A stretch of 64,000 bases of DNA from Microbacterium sp. LWS13-1.2 (GCF_040144835.1 NZ_CP151632.1:682001-746000); one strand, 5' to 3'. Counted from the stretch's first letter, positions 44,640 through 55,737 are shown. Program-made: numbers and translations. Notes: a model not told the origin generated them from the letters alone.

Positions 44640-45596
44640 ATGTCCGCGCAAGAGTCCACCACGACGGCCCCGGGAATCCGGCAGCGCTTCTGGCTGTGGC
44701 TCCCGGATCGCGTCGACCGCCGCGTGATCGCGGCCGCGTGGGCGACGCTGGTGGTGCAGATCGGCATCGTCGCCACCGGGGGCCTCGTCCGCCTCACCGG
44801 CTCCGGGCTCGGCTGCGACACGTGGCCGCGGTGCAACGAGGACTCATTCGTCCCGGTCCCCGAGGTCTCGGGGGTGCACGGCTTCATCGAGTTCGGCAAC
44901 CGCCTGCTGACCTTCGTGCTGGTCGCCGTCGCGATCATCATGTTCCTCTTCGTCCTCCGCATGCGCCGCGAGCGCCGCGACCTGTTCTGGCTCTCGCTGC
45001 TGATCGGCCTCTATGTGCCGGTGCAGGCGGTCATCGGCGGCATCACGGTCCTGACGAACCTCAATCCCTACGTCGTGGGCCTGCACTACTTCGCCTCTGT
45101 GCTGCTGGTGGCGCTGTCGGCGGTGCTCGTGGTGCGCGTGTACGCCGAGCCGGGTCCGCGCGTGCTCGCCGTCCCCCGCTGGTACGCGGCGGTGACCCAC
45201 GTCACGACGGCGTTCGTGCTCCTCACGATCGTGGTGGGCATCCTCGTGACCGGCTCCGGCCCGCACGCCGGCGACGGCGGCGCCGCGCGCAACGGGCTCA
45301 ACCCGGAGCTGATGCAGCACATCCACGCGTGGCCGGGCTACATCACGTTCGCACTCACCCTCGTGCTGGTGGCCGGCTCGTGGCGCACTCCCCCGGCACT
45401 GCGCCTGCGCCTGTGGACGCTGCTCCTGCTCGGAATCGAGCTCGTGCAGATCGTCGTCGGACTCTGGCAGGCGCGCACCGGGCTGCCGATCGTCCTCGTC
45501 AACATCCACATGGTGCTCGCCGTCGGGCTGGTCGCCGCGATGACGGCCGTCGTCATGCATCTCAAGGCGCCGGCACGCGCGGCCGTCCACAGCTGA
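44640..45596 (+). CDS. ctaA: Heme A synthase (COX15/CtaA)
   Basis: A 318-residue protein with about eight transmembrane segments. It has GGLVRLTGSGLGCDTWPRCNE, holding the conserved extracellular Cys pair, and heme-ligand histidines in VHGFIEFGNR, GLHYFASV, LMQHIHAWPG and VNIHMVLA. It oxidises heme O to heme A for cytochrome c oxidase, using the product of ctaB 0.6 kb away. AGGAGG is 11 bp upstream of the chosen ATG. Confidence 0.94.
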   Translation: MSAQESTTTAPGIRQRFWLWLPDRVDRRVIAAAWATLVVQIGIVATGGLVRLTGSGLGCDTWPRCNEDSFVPVPEVSGVHGFIEFGNRLLTFVLVAVAIIMFLFVLRMRRERRDLFWLSLLIGLYVPVQAVIGGITVLTNLNPYVVGLHYFASVLLVALSAVLVVRVYAEPGPRVLAVPRWYAAVTHVTTAFVLLTIVVGILVTGSGPHAGDGGAARNGLNPELMQHIHAWPGYITFALTLVLVAGSWRTPPALRLRLWTLLLLGIELVQIVVGLWQARTGLPIVLVNIHMVLAVGLVAAMTAVVMHLKAPARAAVHS

Positions 45597-45690
45597 TCCA
45601 TAGCAACCCGATTGGCGTCGCACGGACTCCTTTGCGAGGGTGGGATGCCGCGGCCACCACGGGTCGCGCATCCCGAGGAGTGATCGACAC

Positions 45691-46107
45691 ATGTCCACCC
45701 GTCCCCGTCTCATCCAAAGCATCCCGTTCTGGGGCCTCGTCGTCGTCTCGCTGGCGACCGTCGCCGGCGGCTGGTTCATCACCACCGACAAGATCGCCTC
45801 GATGACGACGACCCTGACCGACGGCACCGCGACCGGTGTCGACGTCTACGTCGGCCAGTCCGTCGCCCAGCTCGGCGGGATCCTCATCGGCGCCGGCATC
45901 GTCGGCATCCTCCTCGCGCTCGGCATCGCCGCCATCTCGACCCTGCGCCCGCAGGCGCCGGTCGAGGTCGTCGAGCCCATCGACTGGGACTCCGAGGCGG
46001 AGACCGCCGCGGACGCGCCCCGGCCGACCGAGCCGGCCGCGGCCGACGCCGAGCCCGCCGTCGACGCGGAGCCGGTCGACGCCGAGGCACCTGTCGCCGC
46101 GCGCTGA
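45691..46107 (+). CDS. Small membrane protein of unknown function
   Basis: A 138-residue protein with two hydrophobic helices (about residues 13-30 and 55-80) around an extracytoplasmic loop TTDKIASMTTTLTDGTATG, and an acidic Ala/Pro/Glu/Asp-rich C-terminal tail that is probably disordered. GAGGAG lies upstream of the ATG. I do not recognise a family. It sits between the two heme A synthesis genes and ends in a strong shared terminator. Confidence 0.75.
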   Translation: MSTRPRLIQSIPFWGLVVVSLATVAGGWFITTDKIASMTTTLTDGTATGVDVYVGQSVAQLGGILIGAGIVGILLALGIAAISTLRPQAPVEVVEPIDWDSEAETAADAPRPTEPAAADAEPAVDAEPVDAEAPVAAR

Positions 46108-46112
46108 TCGCG

Positions 46113-46160
46113 GATACGAGAAGAGGCCGCCCGGTTCGCCGGGCGGCCTCTTCTCGTATC
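46113..46160. terminator. Bidirectional terminator between small membrane protein and ctaB
   Basis: A perfect 22-bp stem with a TTCG tetraloop. Left arm 46113-46134 begins GATACGAGAAGAGG, right arm 46139-46160 ends CCTCTTCTCGTATC. It serves the two convergent genes. Confidence 0.9.
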
Positions 46161-46201
46161 GGATCCGATGGATCGAGTGCTCGCCCTGCGAGCGCGCGAG
46201 G

Positions 46202-47167
46202 TCAGAACGGCAGCAGCGGATCGACGGCGATCGCGACGAAGAGCAGGGTGAGGTACGTGATCGAGGCGTGGAACACGCGCATCGGGCGCGGCTCGGTGCC
46301 GCGCACCGCGCGGTTGTAGAGCACGTGCGACTCGTAGATGAACCAGCCGCCGAAGACGAGCGACGACACCGTGTAGACCAGGCCCATCCCGGCGACGGGG
46401 ATCAGCAGCAGCGAGCACACCACGGTGGCCCACGCGTACAGGATGACCTGCAGGCCGACCTGCGAGCCGCCGCGCGTGGCGCCCAGCATCGGCACCTGGA
46501 CGCCCTCGTACTGGTCCTTGTACTTCATCGAAAGCGGCCAGTAGTGCGGCGGCGTCCACAGGAACACCAGCGCGAACAGGATCACCGGCGACCACGCCAG
46601 CGAGCCGGTGACGGCCGTCCAGCCGATGACCACCGGGAAGCAGCCGGCGATGCCGCCCCACACGATGTTCTGCTCAGTGCGGCGCTTGAGGATCATCGTG
46701 TAGATCACGACGTAGAAGAAGATGGCCGCGGCCGACAGCGTCGCCGCCAGCCAGTTCGTCGTGAGCCACAGCCACACCGTCGAGAACACCGCGAGCGACC
46801 AGGCGAAGATCAGCGCGCCGCGGGGCGAGACCTCGCCCGTGACGAGCGGCCGGTTCACCGTGCGCTGCATGTGAGCGTCGATGTCGCGATCGAGGTACAT
46901 GTTGAATGCCGCCGCCGAGCCGGCACTCGCCGTGCCGCCGACGACGGTCGCGACGACCAGCCAGACGTCCGGGAAGCCGCCCTCCGCGAGGATCATCACC
47001 GGGACCGTCGTGACCAGCAGCAGCTCGAGCACGCGCGGCTTCATCAGCGCGACATAGGCGCGGACGGTGCGGCCGAAGCTCTGCCGAGGCCGGCGGGGTG
47101 TGTCGATCGTCCCCACGCCCGCGCGTGCGGACTCCGCCGCAGCCCCGGCCGTCTTCGTGCTGTCCAT
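46202..47167 (-). CDS. ctaB: Protoheme IX farnesyltransferase (heme O synthase)
   Basis: A 321-residue UbiA-family prenyltransferase with about nine transmembrane helices. It has the first Asp-rich motif [24 protein letters not shown], and the second region [17 protein letters not shown]. It adds a farnesyl group to heme B to give heme O for CtaA. It is divergent from tkt. Confidence 0.95.
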   Translation of the reverse strand: MDSTKTAGAAAESARAGVGTIDTPRRPRQSFGRTVRAYVALMKPRVLELLLVTTVPVMILAEGGFPDVWLVVATVVGGTASAGSAAAFNMYLDRDIDAHMQRTVNRPLVTGEVSPRGALIFAWSLAVFSTVWLWLTTNWLAATLSAAAIFFYVVIYTMILKRRTEQNIVWGGIAGCFPVVIGWTAVTGSLAWSPVILFALVFLWTPPHYWPLSMKYKDQYEGVQVPMLGATRGGSQVGLQVILYAWATVVCSLLLIPVAGMGLVYTVSSLVFGGWFIYESHVLYNRAVRGTEPRPMRVFHASITYLTLLFVAIAVDPLLPF

Positions 47168-47201
47168 GACCCCCGCAATCGCCGCCTGCAGATTCGCCCC
47201 A

Positions 47202-47207
47202 AGTCTA
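47202..47207 (-). promoter_or_regulatory. -10 element of ctaB
   Basis: TAGACT on the minus strand, 34 bp upstream of the ATG. Confidence 0.4.
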
Positions 47208-47397
47208 GGGCATCGGCGTGTCGCACCCCGCGCCCGGGCGACCGCCTCCCCCGGCGCCGGCGGATCACAACGCCGCCCGGGCGCAGGTGAGCAGAACGTG
47301 ACGCCCGCGACACCGGGATGTCATGGACGGCGCACAGGCCTTCGCAAGACTGCGTCACATACACGTCTCGCATCGCCTCGGCGGTCTACCCCTTCGC

Positions 47398-47403
47398 TAT
47401 GCT
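47398..47403 (+). promoter_or_regulatory. -10 element of the tkt operon
   Basis: TATGCT, a good -10; no clear -35. Confidence 0.45.
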
Positions 47404-47503
47404 GAGAAACACGCGCGCCCGTCGCCGATTCCCCCTTATCCATCCGGACAGGGGCCGCGAGCCGGCCACATTCTGGGCGCACCTCCTCGAGAAAGGCGGC
47501 CCG

Positions 47504-49606
47504 GTGTCGGAACTGCGTTGGGATGAGATCGATCGGCGCGCGGTGGACACTGCTCGCGTCCTGGCTGCGGATGCCGTGGAGAAGGTCGGCAACGGCCACC
47601 CCGGCACCGCGATGAGCCTGGCGCCGGCGGCGTACCTGCTCTACCAGCGCGTGCTGCGTCACGACCCCGCCGACACCCACTGGGTCGGCCGCGACCGGTT
47701 CATCCTGTCGGCCGGGCACTCCTCGCTCACGCAGTACGTGCAGCTCTACCTGGGCGGGTTCGGGCTGGAGCTCGACGACCTGAAGGCGCTGCGCACGTGG
47801 GGCTCCCTCACGCCGGGACACCCCGAGTACGGGCACACCAAGGGCGTCGAGATCACGACCGGCCCTCTCGGCCAGGGCCTCGCGTCGGCCGTCGGCTTCG
47901 CGTACGCCGCCCGCTACGAGCGCGGCCTGTTCGATCCGGACGCCGCCGCCGGCACGTCGCCCTTCGACCACCACATCTACGTGATCGCCGGCGACGGCGA
48001 CCTGCAGGAGGGCATCACCTCCGAGGCCTCGTCGCTCGCCGGCCACCAGGCCCTCGGCAACCTCATCGCCATCTACGACTCGAACCAGATCTCGATCGAG
48101 GACGACACGAACGTCGCCTTCACCGAGGACGTCGCGAAGCGCTACGAGGCCTACGGCTGGCAGGTGCAAGTCGTCGACTGGAAGAAGTCGGGCGAGTACG
48201 TCGAGGATGTCGCCGAGCTGTTCGCCGCGATCGAGGCGGCGCAGGGCGAGACGGCGAAGCCGTCGCTCATCATCCTCCGCACGATCATCGGCTGGCCGTC
48301 GCCCGGCAAGCAGAACACCGGCAAGATCCACGGCTCCGCGCTGGGCGGCGACGAGCTCGCCGCGACGAAGAAGGTGCTCGGCTTCGACCCCGAGCAGTCC
48401 TTCGTCGTCGCCGAGGACGTCCTCGCGCACACGCGCTCCCTGAAGGACCGCGCCCATGAGGAGCGCGCGGCCTGGCAGGAGTCGTTCGACGCATGGGCGG
48501 CGGCGAACCCCGAGCGCAAGGCGCTGTTCGACCGCCTCGAGGCCGGCGAGCTGCCCGCAGACGTGGCAGCAGCCCTCCCCTCGTTCGAAGCGGGCAAGGA
48601 CGTCTCCACACGCGCCGCGTCGGGCATCGTGATCAACGCCCTCGCCGCCGAGCTTCCGGAGCTGTGGGGCGGCTCGGCCGACCTCGCCGAGTCGAACCTC
48701 ACGACGATCAAGGACGCGAAGTCCTTCATCCCGGCCGAGTGGTCGACGCACGAGTGGTCCGGCGACCCGTACGGCCGCGTGCTGCACTTCGGCATCCGCG
48801 AGCACGCGATGGGCGCCATCGTCAACGGCATCAAGCTGCACGGCCCGACACGCCCGTTCGGCGGCACGTTCCTGATCTTCAGCGACTACATGCGCCCCTC
48901 GGTGCGGCTGGCCGCGCTGATGGACATCCCGTCGATCTTCGTCTGGACGCACGACTCCGTCGCGCTCGGCGAGGACGGGCCCACCCACCAGCCGGTCGAG
49001 CAGCTCGCGACACTGCGCGCCATCCCGAACTTCACCGTGGTGCGTCCCGCGGACGCGAACGAGACCTCGGCCGCGTGGTTCGAGATCGTCCGTCGCCAGG
49101 GCGGCCCCATCGGCATCGCGCTGACGCGCCAGAACATCCCGGTGTTCGAGCGGGGCGAGGGCGAGGCCGACGGCGACGTCTTCGCGTCGACGGACGGCGT
49201 CGCCAAGGGCGCCTACATCCTCGCCGAAGCGCCGGGCGGCACGCCCGACGTGATCCTCATCGCGACCGGCTCCGAGGTGCAGCTCGCCGTCTCCGCCCGC
49301 GAGACCCTCGCCGCCGAGGGTGTGAACGCCCGCGTGGTGTCGGCGCCGTCGCTCGAGTGGTTCGACGAGCAGGATGCCGCCTACCGCGAGAAGGTCCTGC
49401 CCGCCGCAGTGAAGGCGCGGGTGTCGGTCGAGGCCGGCTCGGCGCTCACCTGGCGCGGCATCGTCGGCGACGCCGGCCGTTCCGTCGCGATCGACCACTT
49501 CGGTGCGTCGGCCGACTACAAGACCCTGTTCCAGAAGTTCGGCATCACCGCCGACGCCGTCGTCGAGGCCGCCCGCGAGACTCTCGCGGCCGCGAGCGAC
49601 GTTTAA
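47504..49606 (+). CDS. tkt: Transketolase
   Basis: A 700-residue thiamine-diphosphate enzyme. It has [13 protein letters not shown], the cofactor motif [13 protein letters not shown] ending [12 protein letters not shown], the DLAESNLT region, and the catalytic Glu in [10 protein letters not shown]. The GTG start follows GAAAGG at 7 bp; frame extends upstream but without plausible protein sequence. First gene of the pentose phosphate operon; it moves two-carbon units between sugar phosphates. Confidence 0.96.
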   Translation: MSELRWDEIDRRAVDTARVLAADAVEKVGNGHPGTAMSLAPAAYLLYQRVLRHDPADTHWVGRDRFILSAGHSSLTQYVQLYLGGFGLELDDLKALRTWGSLTPGHPEYGHTKGVEITTGPLGQGLASAVGFAYAARYERGLFDPDAAAGTSPFDHHIYVIAGDGDLQEGITSEASSLAGHQALGNLIAIYDSNQISIEDDTNVAFTEDVAKRYEAYGWQVQVVDWKKSGEYVEDVAELFAAIEAAQGETAKPSLIILRTIIGWPSPGKQNTGKIHGSALGGDELAATKKVLGFDPEQSFVVAEDVLAHTRSLKDRAHEERAAWQESFDAWAAANPERKALFDRLEAGELPADVAAALPSFEAGKDVSTRAASGIVINALAAELPELWGGSADLAESNLTTIKDAKSFIPAEWSTHEWSGDPYGRVLHFGIREHAMGAIVNGIKLHGPTRPFGGTFLIFSDYMRPSVRLAALMDIPSIFVWTHDSVALGEDGPTHQPVEQLATLRAIPNFTVVRPADANETSAAWFEIVRRQGGPIGIALTRQNIPVFERGEGEADGDVFASTDGVAKGAYILAEAPGGTPDVILIATGSEVQLAVSARETLAAEGVNARVVSAPSLEWFDEQDAAYREKVLPAAVKARVSVEAGSALTWRGIVGDAGRSVAIDHFGASADYKTLFQKFGITADAVVEAARETLAAASDV

Positions 49607-49624
49607 GCACGAGGAGAAGGCAGC

Positions 49625-50746
49625 ATGAGCACCCCCACTGAGAAGCTGGTCGCCGAGGGCGTGAGCATCTGGCTCGACGACCTGTCGCGCGAGCGCATCA
49701 CGTCGGGCAATCTGACCGAGCTCATCTCGACGCGCAACGTCAGCGGCGTCACGACGAACCCGACGATCTTCCAGGGCGCGATCGGTGGCGGCGGGCACTC
49801 GTACGCCACGCAGATCTCGGAGCTCGCGGCGGCCGGCGCATCGGTCGACGACGCGATCTTCGCCGCGACGACCGACGACGTGCGCGACGCGGCCGACATC
49901 TTCCGCCCGGTCTACGACTCGACGGACGGCGTCGACGGCCGCGTGTCGATCGAGGTCTCCCCCGACCTCGCCCACGATACCGAGGCGACGATCGCCCAGG
50001 CCAAGGAGCTGTGGGCCACGGTCGACCGCCCCAACGTGCACATCAAGATCCCTGCGACGAAGGCCGGTCTTCCCGCCATCACCGCCGTGCTGGCCGAAGG
50101 CATCTCGGTCAACGTCACGCTGATCTTCAGCCTGGAGCGCTACTCCGAGGTCATCGACGCCTACCTGGCGGGGCTCGAGCAGGCGCAGGCGAACGGCCAC
50201 GACATCTCGAAGATCCACTCGGTCGCCTCGTTCTTCGTCTCGCGCGTGGACACCGAGGTCGACAAGCGGCTCGTCGCCGTCGGCACCGATGAGGCCACGG
50301 CGCTCAAGTCGCTCGCCGGCGTCGCGAACGCCCGGCTCGCGTACGAGCTGTTCGAGCAGGCGTTCGCCACCGACCGCGCGAAGGCGCTGACGGATGCCGG
50401 CGCGCACGTGCAGCGGCCGCTGTGGGCGTCGACCGGCGTCAAGGACCCGTCCCTGCCCGACACCCTCTACGTCACCGAGCTCGTCGCCCCCGGCACCGTC
50501 AACACGATGCCCGAGAAGACGCTCGAGGCGACCTTCGACCACGGCCAGATCGCCGGTGACGCCGTCACGGGCACCTACGCCGCTGCGCACGAGGTCTTCG
50601 ATCGTCTCGCCGCCGTCGGCGTGGACTTCGCCGACGTCACCCAGGTGCTCGAAGACGAAGGGGTCGACAAGTTCATCGCCTCCTGGCACGACCTGCAGGG
50701 CACCGTCAAGACGGCGCTCGAGGACGCGCTCCAGGCCACCCGATGA
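49625..50746 (+). CDS. tal: Transaldolase
   Basis: A 373-residue transaldolase of the long actinobacterial class. It has [13 protein letters not shown], and the Schiff-base Lys141 in [12 protein letters not shown]. It lies 18 bp after tkt and overlaps pgi by 4 bp (ATGA). It transfers dihydroxyacetone units in the non-oxidative pentose phosphate pathway. Confidence 0.96.
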   Translation: MSTPTEKLVAEGVSIWLDDLSRERITSGNLTELISTRNVSGVTTNPTIFQGAIGGGGHSYATQISELAAAGASVDDAIFAATTDDVRDAADIFRPVYDSTDGVDGRVSIEVSPDLAHDTEATIAQAKELWATVDRPNVHIKIPATKAGLPAITAVLAEGISVNVTLIFSLERYSEVIDAYLAGLEQAQANGHDISKIHSVASFFVSRVDTEVDKRLVAVGTDEATALKSLAGVANARLAYELFEQAFATDRAKALTDAGAHVQRPLWASTGVKDPSLPDTLYVTELVAPGTVNTMPEKTLEATFDHGQIAGDAVTGTYAAAHEVFDRLAAVGVDFADVTQVLEDEGVDKFIASWHDLQGTVKTALEDALQATR

Positions 50747-52383
50747 GCTTCGACATCCACCTCAGCGGACACGTCAAGTCCGTCGTCGAGGCCACACTGC
50801 CCGGGCTCGTGTCGAGTCTCGTGGCATCCGGCATCACCGGCGGCGACGCGTCCCTGTGGGGCCCCGCGGCCGAGGACGAGGCGTCGCGACGCCTGGGCTG
50901 GGTCGAGGCCGTCAGCGTCTCGCGCCCCCTGGTCGCCGAGATCCTGGCTCTCCGCGAGCGGCTGCGCTCGCGCAACATCACGCGCATCGTGCTCGCCGGA
51001 ATGGGCGGCTCGTCGCTCGCCCCCGAGGTGATCGCCCAGACCTCGGGCGTTCCCCTCGTGATCCTCGACTCCACGGCCCCCGGCCAGGTGCTCGCGGCGA
51101 TCGACGGCGACGCGCAGGCCGGTGACCTCACGCGCACGGCGCTCGTCGTGTCGTCGAAGTCCGGCTCCACCGTCGAGACCGACTCCGCCAAGCGGGCGTT
51201 CGAGGCGGCGTTCCGCGACCTGGGGATCGACCCCGCCGAACGCATCGTCGTCGTGACCGACCCCGGCTCGCCGCTGGAGCAGGAGGCGCGCGCGGACGGG
51301 TACACGGTCTTCAACGCCGACCCGACCGTCGGCGGCCGCTACTCGGCCCTCACCGCGTTCGGGCTGGTGCCGGCCGGTCTCGCCGGCGTCGACATCTCCG
51401 AGCTCCTCGACGAGGCGGAGGCGACGCTGCTCGCGGTGTCGATCGACAGCCCCGAGAATCCGGCGCTCGTGCTGGCCGCGGCGATCGCGGGCGGCCAGGA
51501 GGTCGACGGCGCAGCGTCTCGCAGGGACAAGCTCGGCCTCGTTACCGACGGCACGCACATCGTGGGCCTGCCGGACTGGATCGAGCAGCTCGTCGCCGAG
51601 TCGACCGGCAAGGAAGGCACCGGCATCCTGCCCGTCGTCCTGCTCCCGGTCTCCCCCGAGGTCGACGCGAAGCCGGCCGACCTGCAGATCGTGCGCCTCG
51701 TCGACGAGGCCAAGCAGTTCCACCTCTTCGAGCACCACGAGGGCGAGCTGCTCGTGAGCGGCTCGCTGGGCGCGCAGTTCGTCGTCTGGGAGTACGCGAC
51801 GGCGATCGCGGGGCGGATGCTGGGCATCAATCCCTTCGACCAGCCCGATGTCGAGTCCGCCAAGGTGGCCGCGCGCGGCCTCCTCGACGCACGACCCGAG
51901 CCGACGGCTCCGGCGTTCGCCGTGGAGGGCGTCGAGGTGCGGGTCTCCGACCCCGCCCTCGCGGCATCCGGCACCGTCGCCGGGGTCCTCGACGCACTGT
52001 GGGCACGGCTGCCGGAGGACGGCTACGTCGCGATCCAGGCGTACGTCAACCGGCTCGAGCTGTCGCAGCTCGCGGGCCTGCGCGAACTCGTCGCCGCAGA
52101 CTCCGGGCGTCCCACCACGTTCGGCTGGGGACCGCGGTTCCTGCATTCGACCGGGCAGTACCACAAGGGCGGCCCCGCGAACGGCGTGTTCCTCCAGATC
52201 CTCGAGCAGACCGATGTCGACCTCGAGATCCCGGGCCGGCCGTTCACGTTCGGCCAGCTCATCCAGGCGCAGGCCGCGGGAGACGCGACCGTTCTCGCCG
52301 ATGGCCACGGCCGACCCGTCGTGACCCTGACCCTCACCGATCCCCAGATCGAAGTGCTCTCGCTCTTCGAAGCGGCCCAGTAG
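50743..52383 (+). CDS. pgi: Glucose-6-phosphate isomerase
   Basis: A 546-residue protein with the sugar isomerase (SIS) core: [26 protein letters not shown], and [11 protein letters not shown]. The arrangement matches the actinobacterial isomerases found beside transaldolase, which are divergent from the E. coli type; in some organisms this domain is fused to tal. Here it is separate but coupled by a 4-bp overlap. It links glycolysis to the oxidative branch encoded next. Confidence 0.92.
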   Translation: MSFDIHLSGHVKSVVEATLPGLVSSLVASGITGGDASLWGPAAEDEASRRLGWVEAVSVSRPLVAEILALRERLRSRNITRIVLAGMGGSSLAPEVIAQTSGVPLVILDSTAPGQVLAAIDGDAQAGDLTRTALVVSSKSGSTVETDSAKRAFEAAFRDLGIDPAERIVVVTDPGSPLEQEARADGYTVFNADPTVGGRYSALTAFGLVPAGLAGVDISELLDEAEATLLAVSIDSPENPALVLAAAIAGGQEVDGAASRRDKLGLVTDGTHIVGLPDWIEQLVAESTGKEGTGILPVVLLPVSPEVDAKPADLQIVRLVDEAKQFHLFEHHEGELLVSGSLGAQFVVWEYATAIAGRMLGINPFDQPDVESAKVAARGLLDARPEPTAPAFAVEGVEVRVSDPALAASGTVAGVLDALWARLPEDGYVAIQAYVNRLELSQLAGLRELVAADSGRPTTFGWGPRFLHSTGQYHKGGPANGVFLQILEQTDVDLEIPGRPFTFGQLIQAQAAGDATVLADGHGRPVVTLTLTDPQIEVLSLFEAAQ

Positions 52384-52398
52384 GAGTTCGAGCCCCAC

Positions 52399-53949
52399 AT
52401 GACCGTCGAGATCTCGCGCGGGCACAACCCGTTGCGCGACCCCGAAGACCGTCGCCTCAACCGCATCGCCGGTCCGAGCGCGCTCGTCATCTTCGGTGTC
52501 ACGGGAGACCTCTCCCGCAAGAAGCTCATGCCCGCCGTCTACGACCTCGCCAACCGCGGTCTGCTGCCTCCGGGCTTCGCGCTCGTCGGCTTCGCGCGGC
52601 GCGACTGGGCCGACCAGGACTTCGCCCAGGTCGTGTACGACGCGGTGCGCCAGTACGCGCGCACCGAGTTCCGCGACGAGACCTGGCAGCAGCTGCTGCA
52701 GGGCATCCGCTTCGTGTCGGGCGAGTTCGACGACCCGGACGCGTTCCGTCGCCTGAAGGACACCGTCGACCGGCTGGACACCGATCGCGGCACGATGGGG
52801 AACCACGCGTTCTACCTGTCGATCCCGCCGAAGGCGTTCCCGCTCGTGGCGGAGCAGCTGAAGTCGTCGGGTCTCGTGGACGACACCGCCGACCAGCCCG
52901 ACCGCTGGCGCCGTGTCGTCATCGAGAAGCCGTTCGGGCACGACCAGGAGTCGGCGCGCGCGCTGAACGACGTGCTGCGCTCGGCGTTCCCGACGGACTC
53001 GATCTTCCGCATCGACCACTACCTCGGCAAGGAGACGGTCCAGAACATCCTGGCCCTCCGCTTCGCCAATGAGCTGTACGAGCCGATCTGGAACCGCAAC
53101 TACGTCGACCACGTGCAGATCACCATGGCGGAAGACATCGGCGTGGGCGGCCGCGCGGGCTACTACGACGGTGTCGGCGCGGCACGCGACGTGATCCAGA
53201 ACCACCTGCTGCAGCTGATGGCGCTGACCGCCATGGAGGAGCCCATCTCGTTCGACGCGAAGGACCTCCGCGCCGAGAAGGAGAAGGTGCTCGCCGCCGT
53301 CACCCTGCCGGAGGACCTCGCCCGCTCGACCGCGCGCGGCCAGTACGCGGGCGGCTGGCAGGGCGGTGAGAAGGTGCTCGGCTTCCTCGAGGAGGACGGC
53401 ATGAACCCTCACTCGACGACCGAGACGTACGCCGCCGTGACCCTCGAGGTGAATACCCGTCGCTGGGCAGGCGTGCCGTTCTACCTCCGCACCGGCAAGC
53501 GTCTCGGCCGCCGTGTCACCGAGATCGCCGTGGTCTTCAAGCGCGCCCCCGAGCTGCTGTTCTCGCGCAGCCAGACGTCGGGTCAGGGCCAGAACGCCCT
53601 GGTGATCCGTGTGCAGCCCGACGAGGGCGTCACGATCCGGTTCGGCTCGAAGGTCCCGGGTGCCGGTGCCCAGGTGCGCGACGTCACGATGGACTTCGGC
53701 TACGGCCATGCCTTCACCGAGGCGAGCCCCGAGGCTTACGAGCGTCTCATCCTCGACGTGCTGCTCGGCGACCCGCCGCTGTTCCCGCGGCACGAAGAGG
53801 TCGAGCTGTCGTGGAAGATCCTCGACCCGATCGAGCAGTTCTGGGATGCCCAGGGCGGTCCGCTCGAACAGTACTCACCCGGGTCGTGGGGCCCGGACTC
53901 CGCGGACGAGATGCTCGCCCGCGACGGACGGACCTGGAGGCGCCCGTGA
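52399..53949 (+). CDS. zwf: Glucose-6-phosphate 1-dehydrogenase
   Basis: A 516-residue G6PDH. The NADP fold is FGVTGDLSRKKLMPA, the active-site motif is RIDHYLGKE with the catalytic His nearby, and the second signature is TGKRLGRRVTEI. It makes NADPH and 6-phosphogluconolactone. It starts 15 bp after pgi and its stop overlaps opcA by GTGA. Confidence 0.97.
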   Translation: MTVEISRGHNPLRDPEDRRLNRIAGPSALVIFGVTGDLSRKKLMPAVYDLANRGLLPPGFALVGFARRDWADQDFAQVVYDAVRQYARTEFRDETWQQLLQGIRFVSGEFDDPDAFRRLKDTVDRLDTDRGTMGNHAFYLSIPPKAFPLVAEQLKSSGLVDDTADQPDRWRRVVIEKPFGHDQESARALNDVLRSAFPTDSIFRIDHYLGKETVQNILALRFANELYEPIWNRNYVDHVQITMAEDIGVGGRAGYYDGVGAARDVIQNHLLQLMALTAMEEPISFDAKDLRAEKEKVLAAVTLPEDLARSTARGQYAGGWQGGEKVLGFLEEDGMNPHSTTETYAAVTLEVNTRRWAGVPFYLRTGKRLGRRVTEIAVVFKRAPELLFSRSQTSGQGQNALVIRVQPDEGVTIRFGSKVPGAGAQVRDVTMDFGYGHAFTEASPEAYERLILDVLLGDPPLFPRHEEVELSWKILDPIEQFWDAQGGPLEQYSPGSWGPDSADEMLARDGRTWRRP

Positions 53950-54902
53950 TCGTCGATCTTCCCGACACCACTGTCAGCAAGATCTCGCGTGCGCTCGTCA
54001 ACGTGCGCGAGGAGGGCGGCGCGGTCGCGCTCGGCCGCGTGCTGACCCTCGTCATCCTCACGCGTGAGGCCGCGGTCGAAGAGGTCATCGAAGCCGCCAA
54101 CGACGCATCGCGCGAGCACCCGATGCGCGTCATCGTGCTGCTGATCCCCGACGGCTACGACGCCGAACCGCGCCTGGACGCGCAGATCCGCGTGGGCGGC
54201 GACGCCGGCGCGAGCGAGGTCGTCACCCTCCGGGCGTTCGGCGACGCCGGTCACTCGAACCTCGAGAGCCTCGTGACGGGCCTGCTGCTGCCCGACGCTC
54301 CCGTCGTGGTGTGGTGGCCCAACCGCACGCCCGACAACATCTCGAAGACCTCGATCGGTCGCATCGCCCAGCGCCGGATCACGGATGCCGCGACCAAGTC
54401 CGACCCGTCGGCATGGGTCGCGGGCCTGGGCGAGCAGTACGCGCCCGGCGACACCGACCTCGCGTGGACGCGTCTGACGCGCTGGCGCGAGCAGCTGGCC
54501 GCCATCCTCGACCAGCCGCCGTACGAGCCCGTGGTCGGCGCGCGGGTGCGCGGTGCGTCGGATTCGCCCTCCACTGCGCTCCTCGCGGCGTGGCTGCGCC
54601 TCACGCTCGACGTGCCCGTCGACTGGGCGTATCTCGACGCCGAGGAGTGGCCGCACGGCATCAAGTCCGTGGCGCTGGTGCGTCCCAGCGGTGAGGTGCT
54701 CCTGGAGCGCCCGACGCGCGGTGTGGCGATCCTCACCCAGCCCGGACAGCCCACGCACGACCTGGCGTTCCCGCGCCGGACGCTGCGCGAGTGCCTGGCA
54801 GAGGAGCTCCGTCGCCTCGACCCGGACGTCCTGTATGGTCGAGTCATCACCGAGGGCTGGGAGCTGCTCGACCCTCCGGCGACGAAGGGGACGCAGGCCT
54901 GA
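53946..54902 (+). CDS. opcA: Glucose-6-phosphate dehydrogenase assembly protein OpcA
   Basis: A 318-residue OpcA. The N-terminal part begins VDLPDTTVSKISRALVNVRE, followed by PDAPVVVWWPNRTPDN and the C-terminal WGYLDAEEWP-like segment DWAYLDAEEWP. In actinobacteria and cyanobacteria OpcA is needed for full activity of the tetrameric dehydrogenase. The GTG overlaps the zwf stop, so the two are made together. Confidence 0.94.
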   Translation: MIVDLPDTTVSKISRALVNVREEGGAVALGRVLTLVILTREAAVEEVIEAANDASREHPMRVIVLLIPDGYDAEPRLDAQIRVGGDAGASEVVTLRAFGDAGHSNLESLVTGLLLPDAPVVVWWPNRTPDNISKTSIGRIAQRRITDAATKSDPSAWVAGLGEQYAPGDTDLAWTRLTRWREQLAAILDQPPYEPVVGARVRGASDSPSTALLAAWLRLTLDVPVDWAYLDAEEWPHGIKSVALVRPSGEVLLERPTRGVAILTQPGQPTHDLAFPRRTLRECLAEELRRLDPDVLYGRVITEGWELLDPPATKGTQA

Positions 54903-54938
54903 TGGACAGTGCACGGGTGACGGACAGGACGAAGACGG

Positions 54939-55718
54939 ATGCCTGAAGGCTGGGCCGAGAAGCGCGTCATCATCAGTCCCGATCCCGCTGCACTCGTCGA
55001 CTCCGTCGCTCCGCGCTTCCTGAGCCGCGTCGCCAAGCGGGTCGACGAGGGCAAGCTCGCCCACATCTCACTCACGGGCGGATCGATGGGTGCGGCAGTG
55101 CTCGCTGCCGCAGGACGCAGTCCGCGCGCGGCCCGCATCGACTGGTCGCGCGTCCACTTCTGGTGGAGCGACGAGCGGTTCGTCCCCCTCGGCCACTCCG
55201 ACCGCAACGACCGCCAGGCGCGTGAGGCGTTCCTCGACCGCTTCGACATCCCGGCCGAGAACATCCACGCCACGCTCGGCAGCGATGACGGCGTGGATCT
55301 GGATGCCGCCGCCGCCGCGTACGCCGACGAGCTCGCCCGCTTCCCCGGGGCCGAAGGCGCGTGGCCCTCGTTCGATGTGTGCTTCCTCGGGGTCGGGCCG
55401 GACGGGCACATCGCGTCGCTCTTCCCCGACCGCGCCGAGATCCAGATCACGGATCGCTCGGTGGTCGCGGTGCGCGACTCCCCCAAGCCTCCGCCGGAGC
55501 GGATCACGATGACCCGTCCCGTCATCAACAGCTCGAAGCGCGTGTGGCTCGTACTGTCGGGCGCCGACAAGGCGGCCGCGCTGGGCCTCGCGCTGGCCGG
55601 AGCCAGCTACGCGAGTGTTCCCGCCGCCGGCGCCAAGGGCCGCAAGCGCACGACGTTCTTCGTCGACCAGGCGGCCGCCGCGCAGGTGCCGCCGGAGCTC
55701 ATCGACCGCGAGTATTGA
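54939..55718 (+). CDS. pgl: 6-phosphogluconolactonase
   Basis: A 259-residue DevB/Pgl-type lactonase. It shows LTGGSMGAAVL, FWWSDERFVPLGHSDRN and GVGPDGHIASLFP, the three motifs of the glucosamine-6-phosphate isomerase/lactonase family. It is the last gene of the operon and hydrolyses the zwf product. A 22-bp-arm hairpin follows. Confidence 0.95.
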   Translation: MPEGWAEKRVIISPDPAALVDSVAPRFLSRVAKRVDEGKLAHISLTGGSMGAAVLAAAGRSPRAARIDWSRVHFWWSDERFVPLGHSDRNDRQAREAFLDRFDIPAENIHATLGSDDGVDLDAAAAAYADELARFPGAEGAWPSFDVCFLGVGPDGHIASLFPDRAEIQITDRSVVAVRDSPKPPPERITMTRPVINSSKRVWLVLSGADKAAALGLALAGASYASVPAAGAKGRKRTTFFVDQAAAAQVPPELIDREY

Positions 55719-55737
55719 CCCCGGCTGCTGCACGCGG

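Larger units (their letters stand above)
47168..47503. other. Intergenic region between ctaB and tkt (336 bp)
   Basis: No convincing gene. It holds a TAGACT box for ctaB on the minus strand (47202-47207, leader about 35 nt), a TATGCT box for tkt on the plus strand (47398-47403, leader about 95 nt), and the GAAAGG ribosome binding site of tkt. I see no strong inverted repeat or riboswitch. Confidence 0.5.

Noticed and set aside
47321..50689. A 1122-codon open frame on the minus strand across tkt and tal
   Set aside because: It is the complement of two clearly conserved enzymes in a very GC-rich genome, where antisense frames stay open; the translation is rich in Arg, Gly, Val, Asp and shows no domain.
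50575..53793. A 1072-codon minus-strand frame across pgi and zwf
   Set aside because: Same GC effect; composition is low-complexity and the plus-strand genes are unmistakable.
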